Source: Natronolimnohabitans innermongolicus JCM 12255 (GTDB lineage: Archaea > Halobacteriota > Halobacteria > Halobacteriales > Natrialbaceae). From it: a stretch of DNA of 64,000 bases. Shown here piece by piece: positions 17,873-26,779 of the stretch. How positions within the stretch are numbered: position 1 is the first letter of the stretch; each line of letters begins with the position of its first letter. The stretch lies in the NCBI RefSeq assembly GCF_000337215.1, contig NZ_AOHZ01000018.1:400-64399 (forward strand), in the 5' to 3' direction. A program made the position numbers and the translations under genes. The notes beneath the pieces are model-generated. The model searched no databases. It was not told the origin of the DNA and was given only the letters and a program-made list of their open reading frames with translations.

Positions 17873-18613
17873 ATGGACTGTCCGACCTGTGGACAATCGC
17901 TGGCGACGGAACGGGGAATGCGACAGCACCATACGAAGGTTCACGACGAGCCGTTGCCGAATCGGACGTGCAACGGCTGTAATGCGGAGTTTTACGACCC
18001 AAAATCGAGGCGCTCGTACTGCGACGATTGCAATCCGAACGCCGGGGAACACAACGGGAACTGGAAAGGAGGGACCGAAACTGCATCCTGTAAACGCTGT
18101 GAATCGACATTCGAATACTATCCGTCCGACAAACCGGGAGTCTACTGCTCGGATTGCGTTGTAGGAGCCGACGACTTTCTTGGGACACCTTACTACGAAT
18201 ATCACGATATAGAACGCGTTCAGAAGGTCTGTGAGTGGTGTGGGAAGATTTCGACTGTGCTTAAATCTAGGACGGAACGAGAACCGGTTCGGTTTTGCAG
18301 TCAGGTCTGCCTCAGCCGGTGGTTATCCGATCAGTGGGAAGACAGCGAAAACGCGTATAATGGACGATGGCGCGAAGTACGACGACAGGCGTTAGAAAGG
18401 GACGACCACTCGTGCCAACATTGTGGTATTACTCGAGAAGAGATTGGACACGAACCAGATGTTCACCATATTAAACCAGTTCGAGAATTTAACGACCAGC
18501 AACTCGCCCATACTCTCGATAACGTCATTTGCCTTTGTCGAAGCTGTCATCGATACGCTGAAATCAAATCGATCGACGGACTTTCTCCTTCTAACTCTCG
18601 CAGCAAACAATAA
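17873..18613 (+). CDS. HNH endonuclease with N-terminal C2H2 zinc finger
   Basis: The 246-residue protein starts with a C2H2 finger (CPTCGQSLATERGMRQHH, residues 3-21). It continues with three Cys-pair zinc ribbons (CNGCNAEF...CDDC; CKRCESTF...CSDC; CEWCGK...CSQVC). It ends in an HNH nuclease domain with CQHCGI, DVHHIKPVREF and LDNVICLCRSCHR. HNH enzymes nick or cut DNA. This layout is typical of haloarchaeal mobile or viral nucleases. Codon use is more AT-rich toward the end than in neighbouring genes. It sits directly before tRNA-Gln, a common integration target, so it may be the relic of an integrated element. Confidence 0.88.
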   Translation: MDCPTCGQSLATERGMRQHHTKVHDEPLPNRTCNGCNAEFYDPKSRRSYCDDCNPNAGEHNGNWKGGTETASCKRCESTFEYYPSDKPGVYCSDCVVGADDFLGTPYYEYHDIERVQKVCEWCGKISTVLKSRTEREPVRFCSQVCLSRWLSDQWEDSENAYNGRWREVRRQALERDDHSCQHCGITREEIGHEPDVHHIKPVREFNDQQLAHTLDNVICLCRSCHRYAEIKSIDGLSPSNSRSKQ

Positions 18614-18653
18614 CTCATAAGCCATTCAGTCGCTAACCCAAAACTGGCGACGT

Positions 18654-18726
18654 AGTCCCGTGGTGTAGTGGCCAATCATATGGGCCTTTGGAGCCCATGA
18701 CAGCGGTTCGAATCCGCTCGGGACTA
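18654..18726 (+). tRNA. tRNA-Gln (anticodon TTG)
   Basis: A 73-base cloverleaf is complete. The seven-pair acceptor stem AGTCCCG/CGGGACT (18654-18660 and 18719-18725) is followed by a D-arm with GTAGTGG. The anticodon stem TGGGC/GCCCA encloses the loop CTTTGGA, giving anticodon TTG. The T-arm is AGCGG-TTCGAAT-CCGCT. Discriminator A is at 18726. CCA is not encoded. There is no intron. Confidence 0.95.
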
Positions 18727-18768
18727 CTTCTGCTGCGAACAAATTCGTGAGCAACGGGTATCACCGAT

Positions 18769-18788
18769 GATTCGAATCCATTCGAGAC
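18769..18788 (+). repeat. Degenerate duplicate of the tRNA-Gln 3' end
   Basis: GATTCGAATCCATTCGAGAC matches the tRNA segment GGTTCGAATCCGCTCGGGAC (18705-18724) at 16 of 20 positions in the same orientation, 64 bases downstream. Duplicated tRNA 3' ends are what integrases leave when elements insert into tRNA genes. The copy is imperfect, so it may be an old scar or chance. Confidence 0.4.
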
Positions 18789-18987
18789 AGGAACTGAGCG
18801 GTTACATCCTAATTCCGGGCCGTTGACACCGTCAACGCGGCAGGAACAAACGGTCGTCCCCCACAAATCAGAGACTGTTTGTAGAGCAGATTGAGAAGAT
18901 AGATGGCCACCGCAGCTCCGATGGGGTACTGTATTCAGTGGGTGTACACCAGGGTCGGTCTGCTCGGGCTAAGATAGGCGTTTATGG

Positions 18988-19125
18988 TCATATGAATCGT
19001 CCATGCGCCGCGAGAATGGCTATCGCACCGTGAGCAATTTGTAAGATGAGAACCAAGGTGATCAGCTGCTGCTCAAATCTACCTGCACGGAATCGCAGTT
19101 TCAATTCTCCCTCGTTGGCGGTCAC
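18988..19125 (-). CDS. Possible 45-residue membrane peptide
   Basis: A GTG at 19125 overlaps the TGA of the upstream 106-residue frame (GTGA-type junction) and reads 45 codons. The peptide is a basic stretch (LKLRFRAGRFEQQ) followed by one hydrophobic segment (LITLVLILQIAHGAIAIL). Membrane-like sequence continues downstream in other frames beyond its stop, so this may be the head of a broken membrane protein. No family is recognised. Confidence 0.3.
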   Translation of the reverse strand: MTANEGELKLRFRAGRFEQQLITLVLILQIAHGAIAILAAHGRFI

Positions 19126-19442
19126 ACGTAATCAACTCCGTCAAGCCATAGTATCCCTTCTTGTAGGTTGATCTTTTCTTCAGCTATCGTGCTTGTTGTA
19201 CTCGAGCTAACCTCCTTCTGATGTGCCTGATCGGTACATCGAAACCACAGCGGTGAATCGTATCGTTCTGTTCCGCAGTAAGATAGCAGAGCGAAACTCT
19301 CGAGTTGGCGTTCAACGCGCCTAAGCATGAGCGACACCGGTAGAACGTACAGGATGCGCCATGGACGGCCCGCTGCCGTTTGCATCGTGACCAACGGAGT
19401 CGAGTGGAGCGATCGACGATAATCGTTCTCCGTTCGTCGCAA
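19122..19442 (-). CDS. Uncertain 106-residue frame in the decayed region
   Basis: The frame has a basic N-terminus, one modest hydrophobic stretch (ILYVLPVSLML) and a polar end with WFRCTDQAHQKEV and ILWLDGVDYV. Composition is less acidic than normal for this genome. It could be a fragment of a mobile-element protein or a chance frame in low-GC DNA. I see no family match and call it with low confidence. Confidence 0.3.
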   Translation of the reverse strand: MRRTENDYRRSLHSTPLVTMQTAAGRPWRILYVLPVSLMLRRVERQLESFALLSYCGTERYDSPLWFRCTDQAHQKEVSSSTTSTIAEEKINLQEGILWLDGVDYV

Positions 19443-19535
19443 TCGTGGAAACGCGCTCTTACAGTCCGACCTCGAGAGGGGGTGTCGTGGTCACTGTGAC
19501 GCCAGTATCCCCTCGCAGTCCGGCCGTCTTCGTGT

Positions 19536-19550
19536 TCATAAAATTATTTG
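19536..19550 (+). promoter_or_regulatory. AT-rich promoter candidate for the surface protein
   Basis: TCATAAAATTATTTG stands out against the GC-rich background about 60 bases before the ATG at 19611. If used, it would give an mRNA leader of roughly 35-45 bases. Confidence 0.4.
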
Positions 19551-19610
19551 TTGGGCTGACAATACGAATGAGCGTTTTACGGGGGAGGAGACTGCCGAGG
19601 GTACTAGACC

Positions 19611-20930
19611 ATGTACGGGGAGCAAGTATATCGACGGCGTCTCCTCGCCGGAATCGCCGGAACTGGTGCACTCGGGGTGACGGTGGGAGTCGGGAGCGCA
19701 CAAGAGGATGGGAGCGCACGTGTTCGACCAAGTGAGGACAGCGTGACAGTTCAACCAGGCACACGCCTGCTGTTCGAAGTAGATCCCGACGGTGCAGGCG
19801 GGTCGACGGGACCGGAGTGGTCCGTCGACGACGGATCCTCGGGCCTGTCCGTGGGACCGTGGTATAGCGCCTACCGGGACCACCAGGGCACGGAGTTCTG
19901 GCAGTACACGGTCGACGATGACTGTGAGGTCACCGCCACCATCGACCCCACCGGACAACCGACAACCACCACGTGGACGATCGAAGTCGGATCCGACGGC
20001 ATCGGATCGCCACAGATCCAGGCGGCCCGTCCGTCCCCGGACGAGAGCCGCGAGTTGGAAACGGGAACGACGCTGGATTGTGAACTCGACGTGTCCGACC
20101 CGAACGGAGACTTAGACCGCGTGATCTGGTGGGCGCTTGCAGCGGACCGCATTATCGAGGTTTCGGATATTAGCGGAGGCGAGGACACGGCAGGCATCGC
20201 GCCCGACGCATCCGAAATCGTTCCCGAAGGAATCACGGCGTGGGTAGTGAACGAACACGGGGCCGTCGTCGAATCCGACCGATGGGAGTTCGACTACCCC
20301 GACGACGACGGATCGACGTTCGAGATCTCGAGCGTGCGGACGAATTCGCCGATCGCGGGTGGCGAGACGCTCGAGGTGGAGGCCACGGTCGAGAACACCA
20401 GCGATCAGCCGGTCTCGTCGGCGGTCGAGCTCATCGTCGGTCACGATCCCGAAGGCGTCGACTCACGGACCGTGGGCCTTCAACCCGGTGAATCGGCCGA
20501 CGTCCCCCTGACGTTCGCGGCCGGCCATCCGGCCGGGGATCGGGAGGTCTTCCCCGGCGAAGTCACCACCGAGGACGATAGCGTCGAGTTCACGATCGTC
20601 GTCGAGGACGAAGACGAGGAACCGACCCCTGCGACGTTCGACGTGATGGAACTGTCGACGAACTCGCCGGTCGGCGGCGGCGAAACGCTCGAGGTCGACA
20701 CGCCGATCGAGAACGTCGGAGATGAGACCGGGACGACCGATATCGAGCTAATCGTCGGTCATTCCCCGGAGGTCGAAGACAGCGTGATGCGCACGCTCGG
20801 GCCCGGCGAATCCTCGACGTTCACGCTGACGTTTCAGGCGGGTGATCCCGCCGGCGGACGCGAAGAATTTCCCGTTGTCGTCGATACGGGAGCTGACACG
20901 GCCACCGAGACCGTCGCAGTTATCGACTGA
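19611..20930 (+). CDS. Tat-exported surface protein with two CARDB-like repeats
   Basis: The 439-residue acidic protein has a twin-arginine signal (YRRRLLAGIAGTGALGVTVG) with cleavage expected after GSAQ, near residue 30. Residues 30-225 are beta-rich, with two Ig-like segments (SVTVQPGTRLLFEV; and ARPSPDESRELETGTTLDCEL, taken in parts). Residues 233-325 and 340-439 are two related repeats, each with the pattern TNSPVGGGETLEV, IELIVGH and LGPGES, resembling CARDB adhesion modules. No transmembrane anchor is seen at the C-terminus. It is probably secreted or bound to the cell surface. The ligand is unknown. Confidence 0.75.
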   Translation: MYGEQVYRRRLLAGIAGTGALGVTVGVGSAQEDGSARVRPSEDSVTVQPGTRLLFEVDPDGAGGSTGPEWSVDDGSSGLSVGPWYSAYRDHQGTEFWQYTVDDDCEVTATIDPTGQPTTTTWTIEVGSDGIGSPQIQAARPSPDESRELETGTTLDCELDVSDPNGDLDRVIWWALAADRIIEVSDISGGEDTAGIAPDASEIVPEGITAWVVNEHGAVVESDRWEFDYPDDDGSTFEISSVRTNSPIAGGETLEVEATVENTSDQPVSSAVELIVGHDPEGVDSRTVGLQPGESADVPLTFAAGHPAGDREVFPGEVTTEDDSVEFTIVVEDEDEEPTPATFDVMELSTNSPVGGGETLEVDTPIENVGDETGTTDIELIVGHSPEVEDSVMRTLGPGESSTFTLTFQAGDPAGGREEFPVVVDTGADTATETVAVID

Positions 20931-21181
20931 CTGAACCACCCTTGTTTCGGTCGACGCTACGGACGCCCTCGAGCGCGTCAAAACCGACCAGCGACCAGTC
21001 GTCGTCTACCAGTACTTCGTGGTCCGCTGTTGTTCTATCGGCGTTTTAGAGCGAACATTGTTAGCTAACCACACGGATCTAGCCCCTAAGATTGTGGATA
21101 GCTGGATGCGGAGACGAATGACATTCACCCATAAACATACATACAGTGACACTTATTGTGTAGGCCCGGTATTGATATGTT

Positions 21182-24100
21182 ATGGCACGGCATTCGCTGG
21201 ACCTCGATCGTCGGGGGTTCCTCAAAGCCGGTGCTGCAGGGGCACTCGCAACGGCGGTCGGTGGACGGACGCTCCTCGAGCGAGGCGACGACGCGTCGCC
21301 GCGCGTCGATCCCGGCACGGGTGACGAGCTGGTGAAGACGGTCTGTACGCACTGCTCGGTCGGCTGCGGGCTACAGATCGCCGTCGAGGACGACACGGTC
21401 GTCGGCCAGGAGAGCTGGGACGACAATCCGGTCAATCAGGGCGGACTTTGCTCGAAGGGCGCATCGCTTACACAGACGGAGAACTCGGAGCAACGACTGA
21501 AAGAACCGCTCAAACTCGAGGACGGGGAGTGGGTTCGGATGGACTGGGACGAGATCCTCGAGGAGATCACGGGTCGGTTAAACGACATCCGCGAGGAGAC
21601 CGGCCCGCACGGGACGTTCTGGTGTGGTTCGGCCTGTCACAGCAACGAAGCGGCGTACCTGATCCGCAAGCTGGCCGCATTTTACGGGACGAACAACGTC
21701 GACCATCAGGCGCGGATCTGTCACTCGACGACGGTCACAGGGATCGCGAACACCTGGGGCGTCGGCGCGATGACGAACAACAATAACGACATGCGGAACG
21801 TCGACGTCAACCTCATCATCGGTCACAACCCCCTCGAGAGCCATCCGGTGGCGTGGCAACACTTCCAGGAGGCTCAGCGGCGAGGCGGGACGCACATCGT
21901 CGCCGAGCCGCGATACACGAAGACGGCGGCCGCGGCGGACGACTACGTCCACTTCCGGTCGGGCACCGACGTCGCGTTCATCTACGGGCTCATCCACCAC
22001 ATCGTCGAGAACGACCTCCACGACGAGGAGTTCATCGAGAGTCGCGTGATGGTTCCGACGTGGGAAGAGTTCCGCGACGACGTCTTGCCGCAGTACGACG
22101 TCGAGACCGTCTCCGACATCTGCGGGACGCCCGAGTCGGACCTGCGCGACCTCGCCGAGACGCTCGCGGACGCCGAAGTCAGCTGCGTCGAGTGGGCGAT
22201 GGGCGGCACGCAGCACAACAACGGAACGGGCAACACCCGAGCGTACGCGATGTTGAATCTGACGCTCGGACACGCCGCACAGGAGGGCGGCGGGACGCCG
22301 ATCTACCGCGGCCACGACAACGTTCAGGGGGCGACCGACCTCGGCGTCGACGCCGGAAACACGCCGGGGTACTACGGACTCGACGAGGGCGCCTGGGAAC
22401 ACTGGGCGAACGTCTGGACCGAGTCGCCGTACACCTCCGGGGAGATTTCCTACGACGAACTGGTCGATCGGTTCCACGACACCGAGTTGATGGAGAAAAA
22501 CGGCTTCACCGTCGCCCGCTGGTTCGAAGGCGTTCTGGACGACCAGTGGGAGATCTATCAACCCGATCCGCTCCGCGCGGCGATCTTCTGGGGCCACGGC
22601 CTCGGCTCGCTCAGCGAGTACAAGCGCGTCCGCGAGGGGGTCAACGAACTCGAGTTCATCGTCAACGTCGACATCTTCCCGAATCAGGTCGCCGAACTCG
22701 CCGACGCCGACACGGACGTCTACATGCTGCCGGCGGCGACCAACTTGGAGGAAGCCGGCAGCGCGACGAACACCGGCCGGCAACTACAGTGGCGCAACCA
22801 GGCGGTTTCGCCGCGACACAACGCCCGGAAGGACTGGGAGCTGCTGTGTCAGTTCGCCGACCACCTCGGGTTCGGCGACCACTTCGACTACGACGAGGTC
22901 GAGGACGTCCTTCGGGAGATCAACCTCGGCGTTCGGTCGGTCGGCTACATCGGACAGACTCCCGAGCGGCTAAAGGCACACCAGGAACACGCCGATCGGT
23001 TCAGCGTCGAGGACCTTCGGGCCGAACTCGAGGACGACGAAGAGATCGAGGGCGTCCAGGACGGCGACGTTTACGGCCTGCCGTGGCCGTGCTGGCACGA
23101 CGAACACCCCGGGACGCCGATCCTCTACGACGCGTCGCTTCACCCCGCCGAGGGCGGCATGGACTTCCGCTCCAACTGGTGGGACGGCGCCGTCGACGCG
23201 GTCGACGATGGGGACGACCCCGAAGTCGATCCCGAGGATCACCTCCGCGATCCCGTCGATCCCGACTGGTGGGACGGCGACGGCGAACTCGAGGGCGTGC
23301 CGCAGTATCCGCTGTTCACGACCGTCTTGCCGGACGATCCGTCCGAACCCGCGTCGCTGACGCTCCCGATCGAAGGCGCACTCGACGAGGACACCTCGGT
23401 CGCCGACGTCGCCGAGGCGCTCGACGAGGAGGGATACGACGTCGATCTCGAGCGGTACGAGGACTTCACGAACGCCCAGCCTGACGCCCCGTGGGGCCGC
23501 GGTCGAGCCCGGATGAAAGCCTGGAACCTGGAAGACGAGATCCCGGTCCACCGCGAGCCGGCGGTGACGCCGCGGACGGATCTCGTCGAGGAGTTCCCGT
23601 GCAACGAGCGCGTCGAAGACCACTGGCGCGTCGAACTGGACAACGAGCGGGTCCAACAGGAGAACATCGACGCGATCGACGACCTCGCCGAGGTCGGCGA
23701 CGTCGATCCGATGGTTCTCACGTCGGGCCGGCAGGTCGAGCACACCGGCGCCGGCGCGAAGACCCGGAGCACGCTCGGAACCGCCTCGCGGTCGCCGATG
23801 ATGTACCTCGAGATCAATCCGGACGTCGGCGTCGAACTCGGCGTCGACGACGGCGACTGGATCGTCGTCACGACGCCCCACGCCGAGATGGTCGTCCAGG
23901 CGAGCGTCACCGAGCGAGTTCCGCAGGATCACGCGTTCGCGCCGTACCACTGGAGCGGCATCCTCGAGGGCGAAGCGCTGATGGAGAACTACGGCGGCGA
24001 GATGGAGGGTCTCGAGCCGCTGGTGATCGGCGAGTCGATCAACGCCGGGACTGCACCCGCCTACGACCGCGAGACGCAGATGCAAGAGACCAAGGTGACG

Positions 24101-24199
24101 CTCTGTAACGTCCGCGTCGCCGACGACGACGAGGTTCCCGAGCTGTCGGATCGGCAACTGCAGTGGCAGGAACAGCGCATCAACCGACACAAGCGATAG
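21182..24199 (+). CDS. Formate dehydrogenase-like molybdopterin oxidoreductase, catalytic subunit
   Basis: The 1005-residue protein has a Tat signal (DRRGFLKAGAAGALATA), so it works outside the membrane. A [4Fe-4S] site uses Cys55, Cys58, Cys62 and Cys90 (CTHCSVGC ... GLCSKG). The molybdopterin domains follow. Cys180-His181 in QARICHSTTVTG matches the Cys/Sec-His pair of formate dehydrogenases, here with cysteine. NNNNDM and GHNPLESHP follow as cofactor loops. The C-terminal dinucleotide-binding domain starts at about residue 840 (VLTSGRQVEHTGAGAKTRS in parts). An acidic insert lies near residues 670-705. The two following genes supply the electron chain. Formate is the likely substrate but is not proven. 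Confidence 0.88.
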   Translation: MARHSLDLDRRGFLKAGAAGALATAVGGRTLLERGDDASPRVDPGTGDELVKTVCTHCSVGCGLQIAVEDDTVVGQESWDDNPVNQGGLCSKGASLTQTENSEQRLKEPLKLEDGEWVRMDWDEILEEITGRLNDIREETGPHGTFWCGSACHSNEAAYLIRKLAAFYGTNNVDHQARICHSTTVTGIANTWGVGAMTNNNNDMRNVDVNLIIGHNPLESHPVAWQHFQEAQRRGGTHIVAEPRYTKTAAAADDYVHFRSGTDVAFIYGLIHHIVENDLHDEEFIESRVMVPTWEEFRDDVLPQYDVETVSDICGTPESDLRDLAETLADAEVSCVEWAMGGTQHNNGTGNTRAYAMLNLTLGHAAQEGGGTPIYRGHDNVQGATDLGVDAGNTPGYYGLDEGAWEHWANVWTESPYTSGEISYDELVDRFHDTELMEKNGFTVARWFEGVLDDQWEIYQPDPLRAAIFWGHGLGSLSEYKRVREGVNELEFIVNVDIFPNQVAELADADTDVYMLPAATNLEEAGSATNTGRQLQWRNQAVSPRHNARKDWELLCQFADHLGFGDHFDYDEVEDVLREINLGVRSVGYIGQTPERLKAHQEHADRFSVEDLRAELEDDEEIEGVQDGDVYGLPWPCWHDEHPGTPILYDASLHPAEGGMDFRSNWWDGAVDAVDDGDDPEVDPEDHLRDPVDPDWWDGDGELEGVPQYPLFTTVLPDDPSEPASLTLPIEGALDEDTSVADVAEALDEEGYDVDLERYEDFTNAQPDAPWGRGRARMKAWNLEDEIPVHREPAVTPRTDLVEEFPCNERVEDHWRVELDNERVQQENIDAIDDLAEVGDVDPMVLTSGRQVEHTGAGAKTRSTLGTASRSPMMYLEINPDVGVELGVDDGDWIVVTTPHAEMVVQASVTERVPQDHAFAPYHWSGILEGEALMENYGGEMEGLEPLVIGESINAGTAPAYDRETQMQETKVTLCNVRVADDDEVPELSDRQLQWQEQRINRHKR

Positions 24200-24213
24200 C
24201 GAGCGTGATCGAA

Positions 24214-24810
24214 ATGAGCACACAAGACAACGGCACGGCACGAGTCATCCCGAACTGGGAGTCCTGTATCGACTGCGGCGCCTGCGAGGTCGCGTGCCAG
24301 CGGACGTGGGACCTCCCGCCCGAGAGCGATCGTATTCAGGTGGTTGCGCTCGAGCACGGCACCGGCGACGAGACGAACAAGCCGATGCAGTGTTACAACT
24401 GCACGGACGCCCCCTGTATCGACGTCTGTCCGACCGACGCGTTACACTACAGTCAGAGCGATACCGTCCGCGTAGACGCGGGGATGTGCATCGGCTGTCA
24501 CTACTGCGGCGTCGGCTGTCCGTTCGGCGCGCCGCAGTACCCCGACGACGAGGTCCCCGAAGCGCAGGAAGAGCACCTGATGGGCGCCAAGAGCAACGGG
24601 TTGATGGACAAGTGTACGACCTGTGAGCCCCGCCAGGAAGAGGGGCTCGAGCCGGCCTGCGCTTCGGAGTGTCCGACGGATGCGTTGCTGTTCGGGACGC
24701 CCGAGGAGCTTTCGGAGAAACTCGAGGAAGACGGTGTCTCGACGCCGTTTAACGACGAGGCGGCCGAGATCGTCTTCGGAGACGACGCGGATATGATTAC
24801 CGGAGAGTGA
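24214..24810 (+). CDS. Four-cluster ferredoxin subunit (FdhB/DmsB type)
   Basis: The 198-residue protein carries four cysteine clusters: CIDCGACEVAC (near 20), CYNCTDAPCIDVC (near 65), CIGCHYCGVGC (near 95) and CTTC ... CASEC (near 130-150). This is the standard electron-transfer subunit of membrane molybdoenzymes. It has no signal of its own and probably travels with the Tat-exported catalytic subunit. The ATG at 24214 lies 14 bases after the previous stop; the in-frame GTG at 24205 is an alternative. Confidence 0.92.
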   Translation: MSTQDNGTARVIPNWESCIDCGACEVACQRTWDLPPESDRIQVVALEHGTGDETNKPMQCYNCTDAPCIDVCPTDALHYSQSDTVRVDAGMCIGCHYCGVGCPFGAPQYPDDEVPEAQEEHLMGAKSNGLMDKCTTCEPRQEEGLEPACASECPTDALLFGTPEELSEKLEEDGVSTPFNDEAAEIVFGDDADMITGE

Positions 24811-24816
24811 CCACCG

Positions 24817-25953
24817 ATGGCAGTCGAAATCGCATACGAACTACCGTACACGCAGTGGAACTGGAGGATCGGCGTCTACATCGCCATGATCGGCATCGCG
24901 AGCGGTGCGTACCTGATGGGCTACCTCGCGGACGTCCGCTCCTGGCGACTCGGCGAGCGCGAACACGGACGGATCGCCAAGTACGGCTATCTCGTCGGAC
25001 TGGCCGGGTTGGCGATCGGTCCGCCCGTTCTCCTCTCGCATCTGGCGACGCCGTTTCGCGCGATGATGATCCCGTTGACGATGACGAACCTGGGCTCGTG
25101 GATGGCACTCGGCGCGTACATGCTCATGTTCTTCGGTCTGGGAACGTTCATCATGTTCGTCTGGGTCGCGTTCGGCCGTGAACGACCCCACGGTACGACG
25201 ACGCCGGACGCCGACGAGGCGGTTGCGGCCGACGGCGGTCGCGACGTCGCCTCGGACGGCGGCTCCGAGAGCGGCCCTGCACAGGCTGCGACCGGCGGCG
25301 ACACGGCCGGTGGGATCCGGCGTGTCTTCAACCGAATCGGCCTGCTGGGCGCCGTCGACACCGTCGCCGATCGAACTCGGCCGACGGAGACGGTCCGCCT
25401 GGGAATCGGCGCGCTCTTCGGGCTCTTCGCCGCGGGCGTGCTGATCTACTCGGCGATGGCCTACGGCTCGGGCCCGACCGAGCGAGTGGCGCTGTGGGAT
25501 CCGACGTTCCTGGTTCCGGTACAGATCTTCGGGGGCCTCGCCGCCGGACTCACCGTCGCGGTCGGACTGGCGGCACTCGAGCGGGGACGGGCCGGCCGGG
25601 CGATCCAGCAGTACGCGCTGGTGGCCGCCGGATTGCTCGCGGCGACGCTCGTCGCCGTACTCGCGACGGTGGTCTTGCTTCCCGAACAGGTCCCGGCCGC
25701 GGAGCCCGCGGTCGATACCCTGCTGAGCACGCAGGCGACGCTGTTCGTCGGTGGAGCCGTCGTCGCCGGGCTGGTCGTCCCTATCGTCCTCTTGCTCGGC
25801 GGCGTCTTCGGACAGCGTCGGGAGGCGATTTCGCCGACTGGCACCGCGGCGGCGCTCGTCGCTGCCGGCGCCCTGGTGATCGTCGGCAAAGTCGCGCTTG
25901 CGCTGGCGTATCTGCTCGCCGCGGAGTTCACGCCGATGCCGCTGCCGATGTAG
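24817..25953 (+). CDS. NrfD/PsrC-type membrane quinone subunit
   Basis: The 378-residue protein has about eight to nine hydrophobic segments. ELPYTQWNWRIGVYIAMIGIASGAYL (start) and NLGSWMALGAYMLMFFG match the NrfD/PsrC family in the positions that bind quinone. This subunit anchors the enzyme and passes electrons to the quinone pool. A hydrophilic loop of about 65 residues (about 125-190), rich in Asp, Gly and Thr, lies after the fourth helix and is longer than usual. The start follows the ferredoxin stop by six bases, so the three genes form one operon. Confidence 0.88.
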   Translation: MAVEIAYELPYTQWNWRIGVYIAMIGIASGAYLMGYLADVRSWRLGEREHGRIAKYGYLVGLAGLAIGPPVLLSHLATPFRAMMIPLTMTNLGSWMALGAYMLMFFGLGTFIMFVWVAFGRERPHGTTTPDADEAVAADGGRDVASDGGSESGPAQAATGGDTAGGIRRVFNRIGLLGAVDTVADRTRPTETVRLGIGALFGLFAAGVLIYSAMAYGSGPTERVALWDPTFLVPVQIFGGLAAGLTVAVGLAALERGRAGRAIQQYALVAAGLLAATLVAVLATVVLLPEQVPAAEPAVDTLLSTQATLFVGGAVVAGLVVPIVLLLGGVFGQRREAISPTGTAAALVAAGALVIVGKVALALAYLLAAEFTPMPLPM

Positions 25954-26131
25954 CTGGACGAGTCTCGACGCGGACTCGAGTTTGAATCCGACCGCCGCCT
26001 TTTCGATGGCACGCTCGGCCGTCGCTTGCCACACCGACGCTAAACGGTCATGAACGGTAGTAAATCGGGAACAGACAGTCACAACTACCGAACAGTTATT
26101 TGTCGACTCGTCCGGGATGCCAGACTGTACG

Positions 26132-26653
26132 ATGGCAGACACGAACCACACTGCTCCGGCATCGCTCGAGCGAGAGACCGTTCAGTCGATCACCAAACTC
26201 GTCCTCGCGGCGCTGTCGTTGCTGTTCGTTCTCTATCTCGTCTCGGTGCTCCCCGGCGTTGGTCGGTTCGTTCCCGGAACGTCCGTGACGTTCGCCGCCG
26301 TGATCGGCGCCGTCGTGACGCTCGCGGTCGTCGGCCTCCTGCTGTCGCTGGCGCCCGCGCTCGCCGAACTCGTGCGCTCGGCGTTCGAAGGGCCCGACGA
26401 CGTCGTCGACGACGTGGCGTCGATCGTCCACCTGTTCGTCGTCCTCGCGGCCGTCCTGGTCGCACACCGCGGACTCGAGCCGGCGTTCGTGGGGCTGCTC
26501 GAGGGGGTGACGTGGGTCTACGACGTCGTCTTTCTCGCGCTTGCGCTGCCGCCGCTTGCGATCCTCGCGGCGCGGCTGTACGTCTCGCTCGATCCCATCT
26601 CGGAACTGTTGGCCGACCGCGTGACGGGATCGAGCGCCGACGAGCGCGACTAA
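26132..26653 (+). CDS. Membrane protein of unknown function
   Basis: The 173-residue protein has four hydrophobic segments, near residues 20-40, 52-78, 100-120 and 128-150, and a polar tail ending SSADERD. No catalytic motif is visible. An ATG at 26117 (five codons upstream) is an alternative start. A TATA-like CAGTTATTTG at about 26092-26101 gives a transcription start near 26120, which favours the ATG at 26132. It lies between the formate dehydrogenase-like operon and the Bat-type regulator, on the same strand. A link to either is only suggested by position. Confidence 0.7.
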   Translation: MADTNHTAPASLERETVQSITKLVLAALSLLFVLYLVSVLPGVGRFVPGTSVTFAAVIGAVVTLAVVGLLLSLAPALAELVRSAFEGPDDVVDDVASIVHLFVVLAAVLVAHRGLEPAFVGLLEGVTWVYDVVFLALALPPLAILAARLYVSLDPISELLADRVTGSSADERD

Positions 26654-26779
26654 CTGGAACCGGGTTAGAGGCGCGTCGGCGACGGCGAACCGACCAACGT
26701 TCCATTCGCTGCAACGGTAAGTTACACGGCCTATAGGTATGCCCGGCGGCGACGGACGAAGCGATACCACGACCAGCGC

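Larger units (their letters stand above)
18727..19610. other. Decayed lower-GC region behind tRNA-Gln
   Basis: About 880 bases contain no secure gene. GC content is visibly lower than in the flanks. The region holds a degenerate copy of the tRNA 3' end (18769-18788), two overlapping uncertain minus-strand frames (19122-19442 and 18988-19125), and a TATA-rich promoter segment near 19536-19550 that probably serves the surface-protein gene at 19611. Between 18880 and 18985 the minus strand encodes hydrophobic membrane-like peptide in shifted frames with stops, as expected from a decaying gene. Confidence 0.5.
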
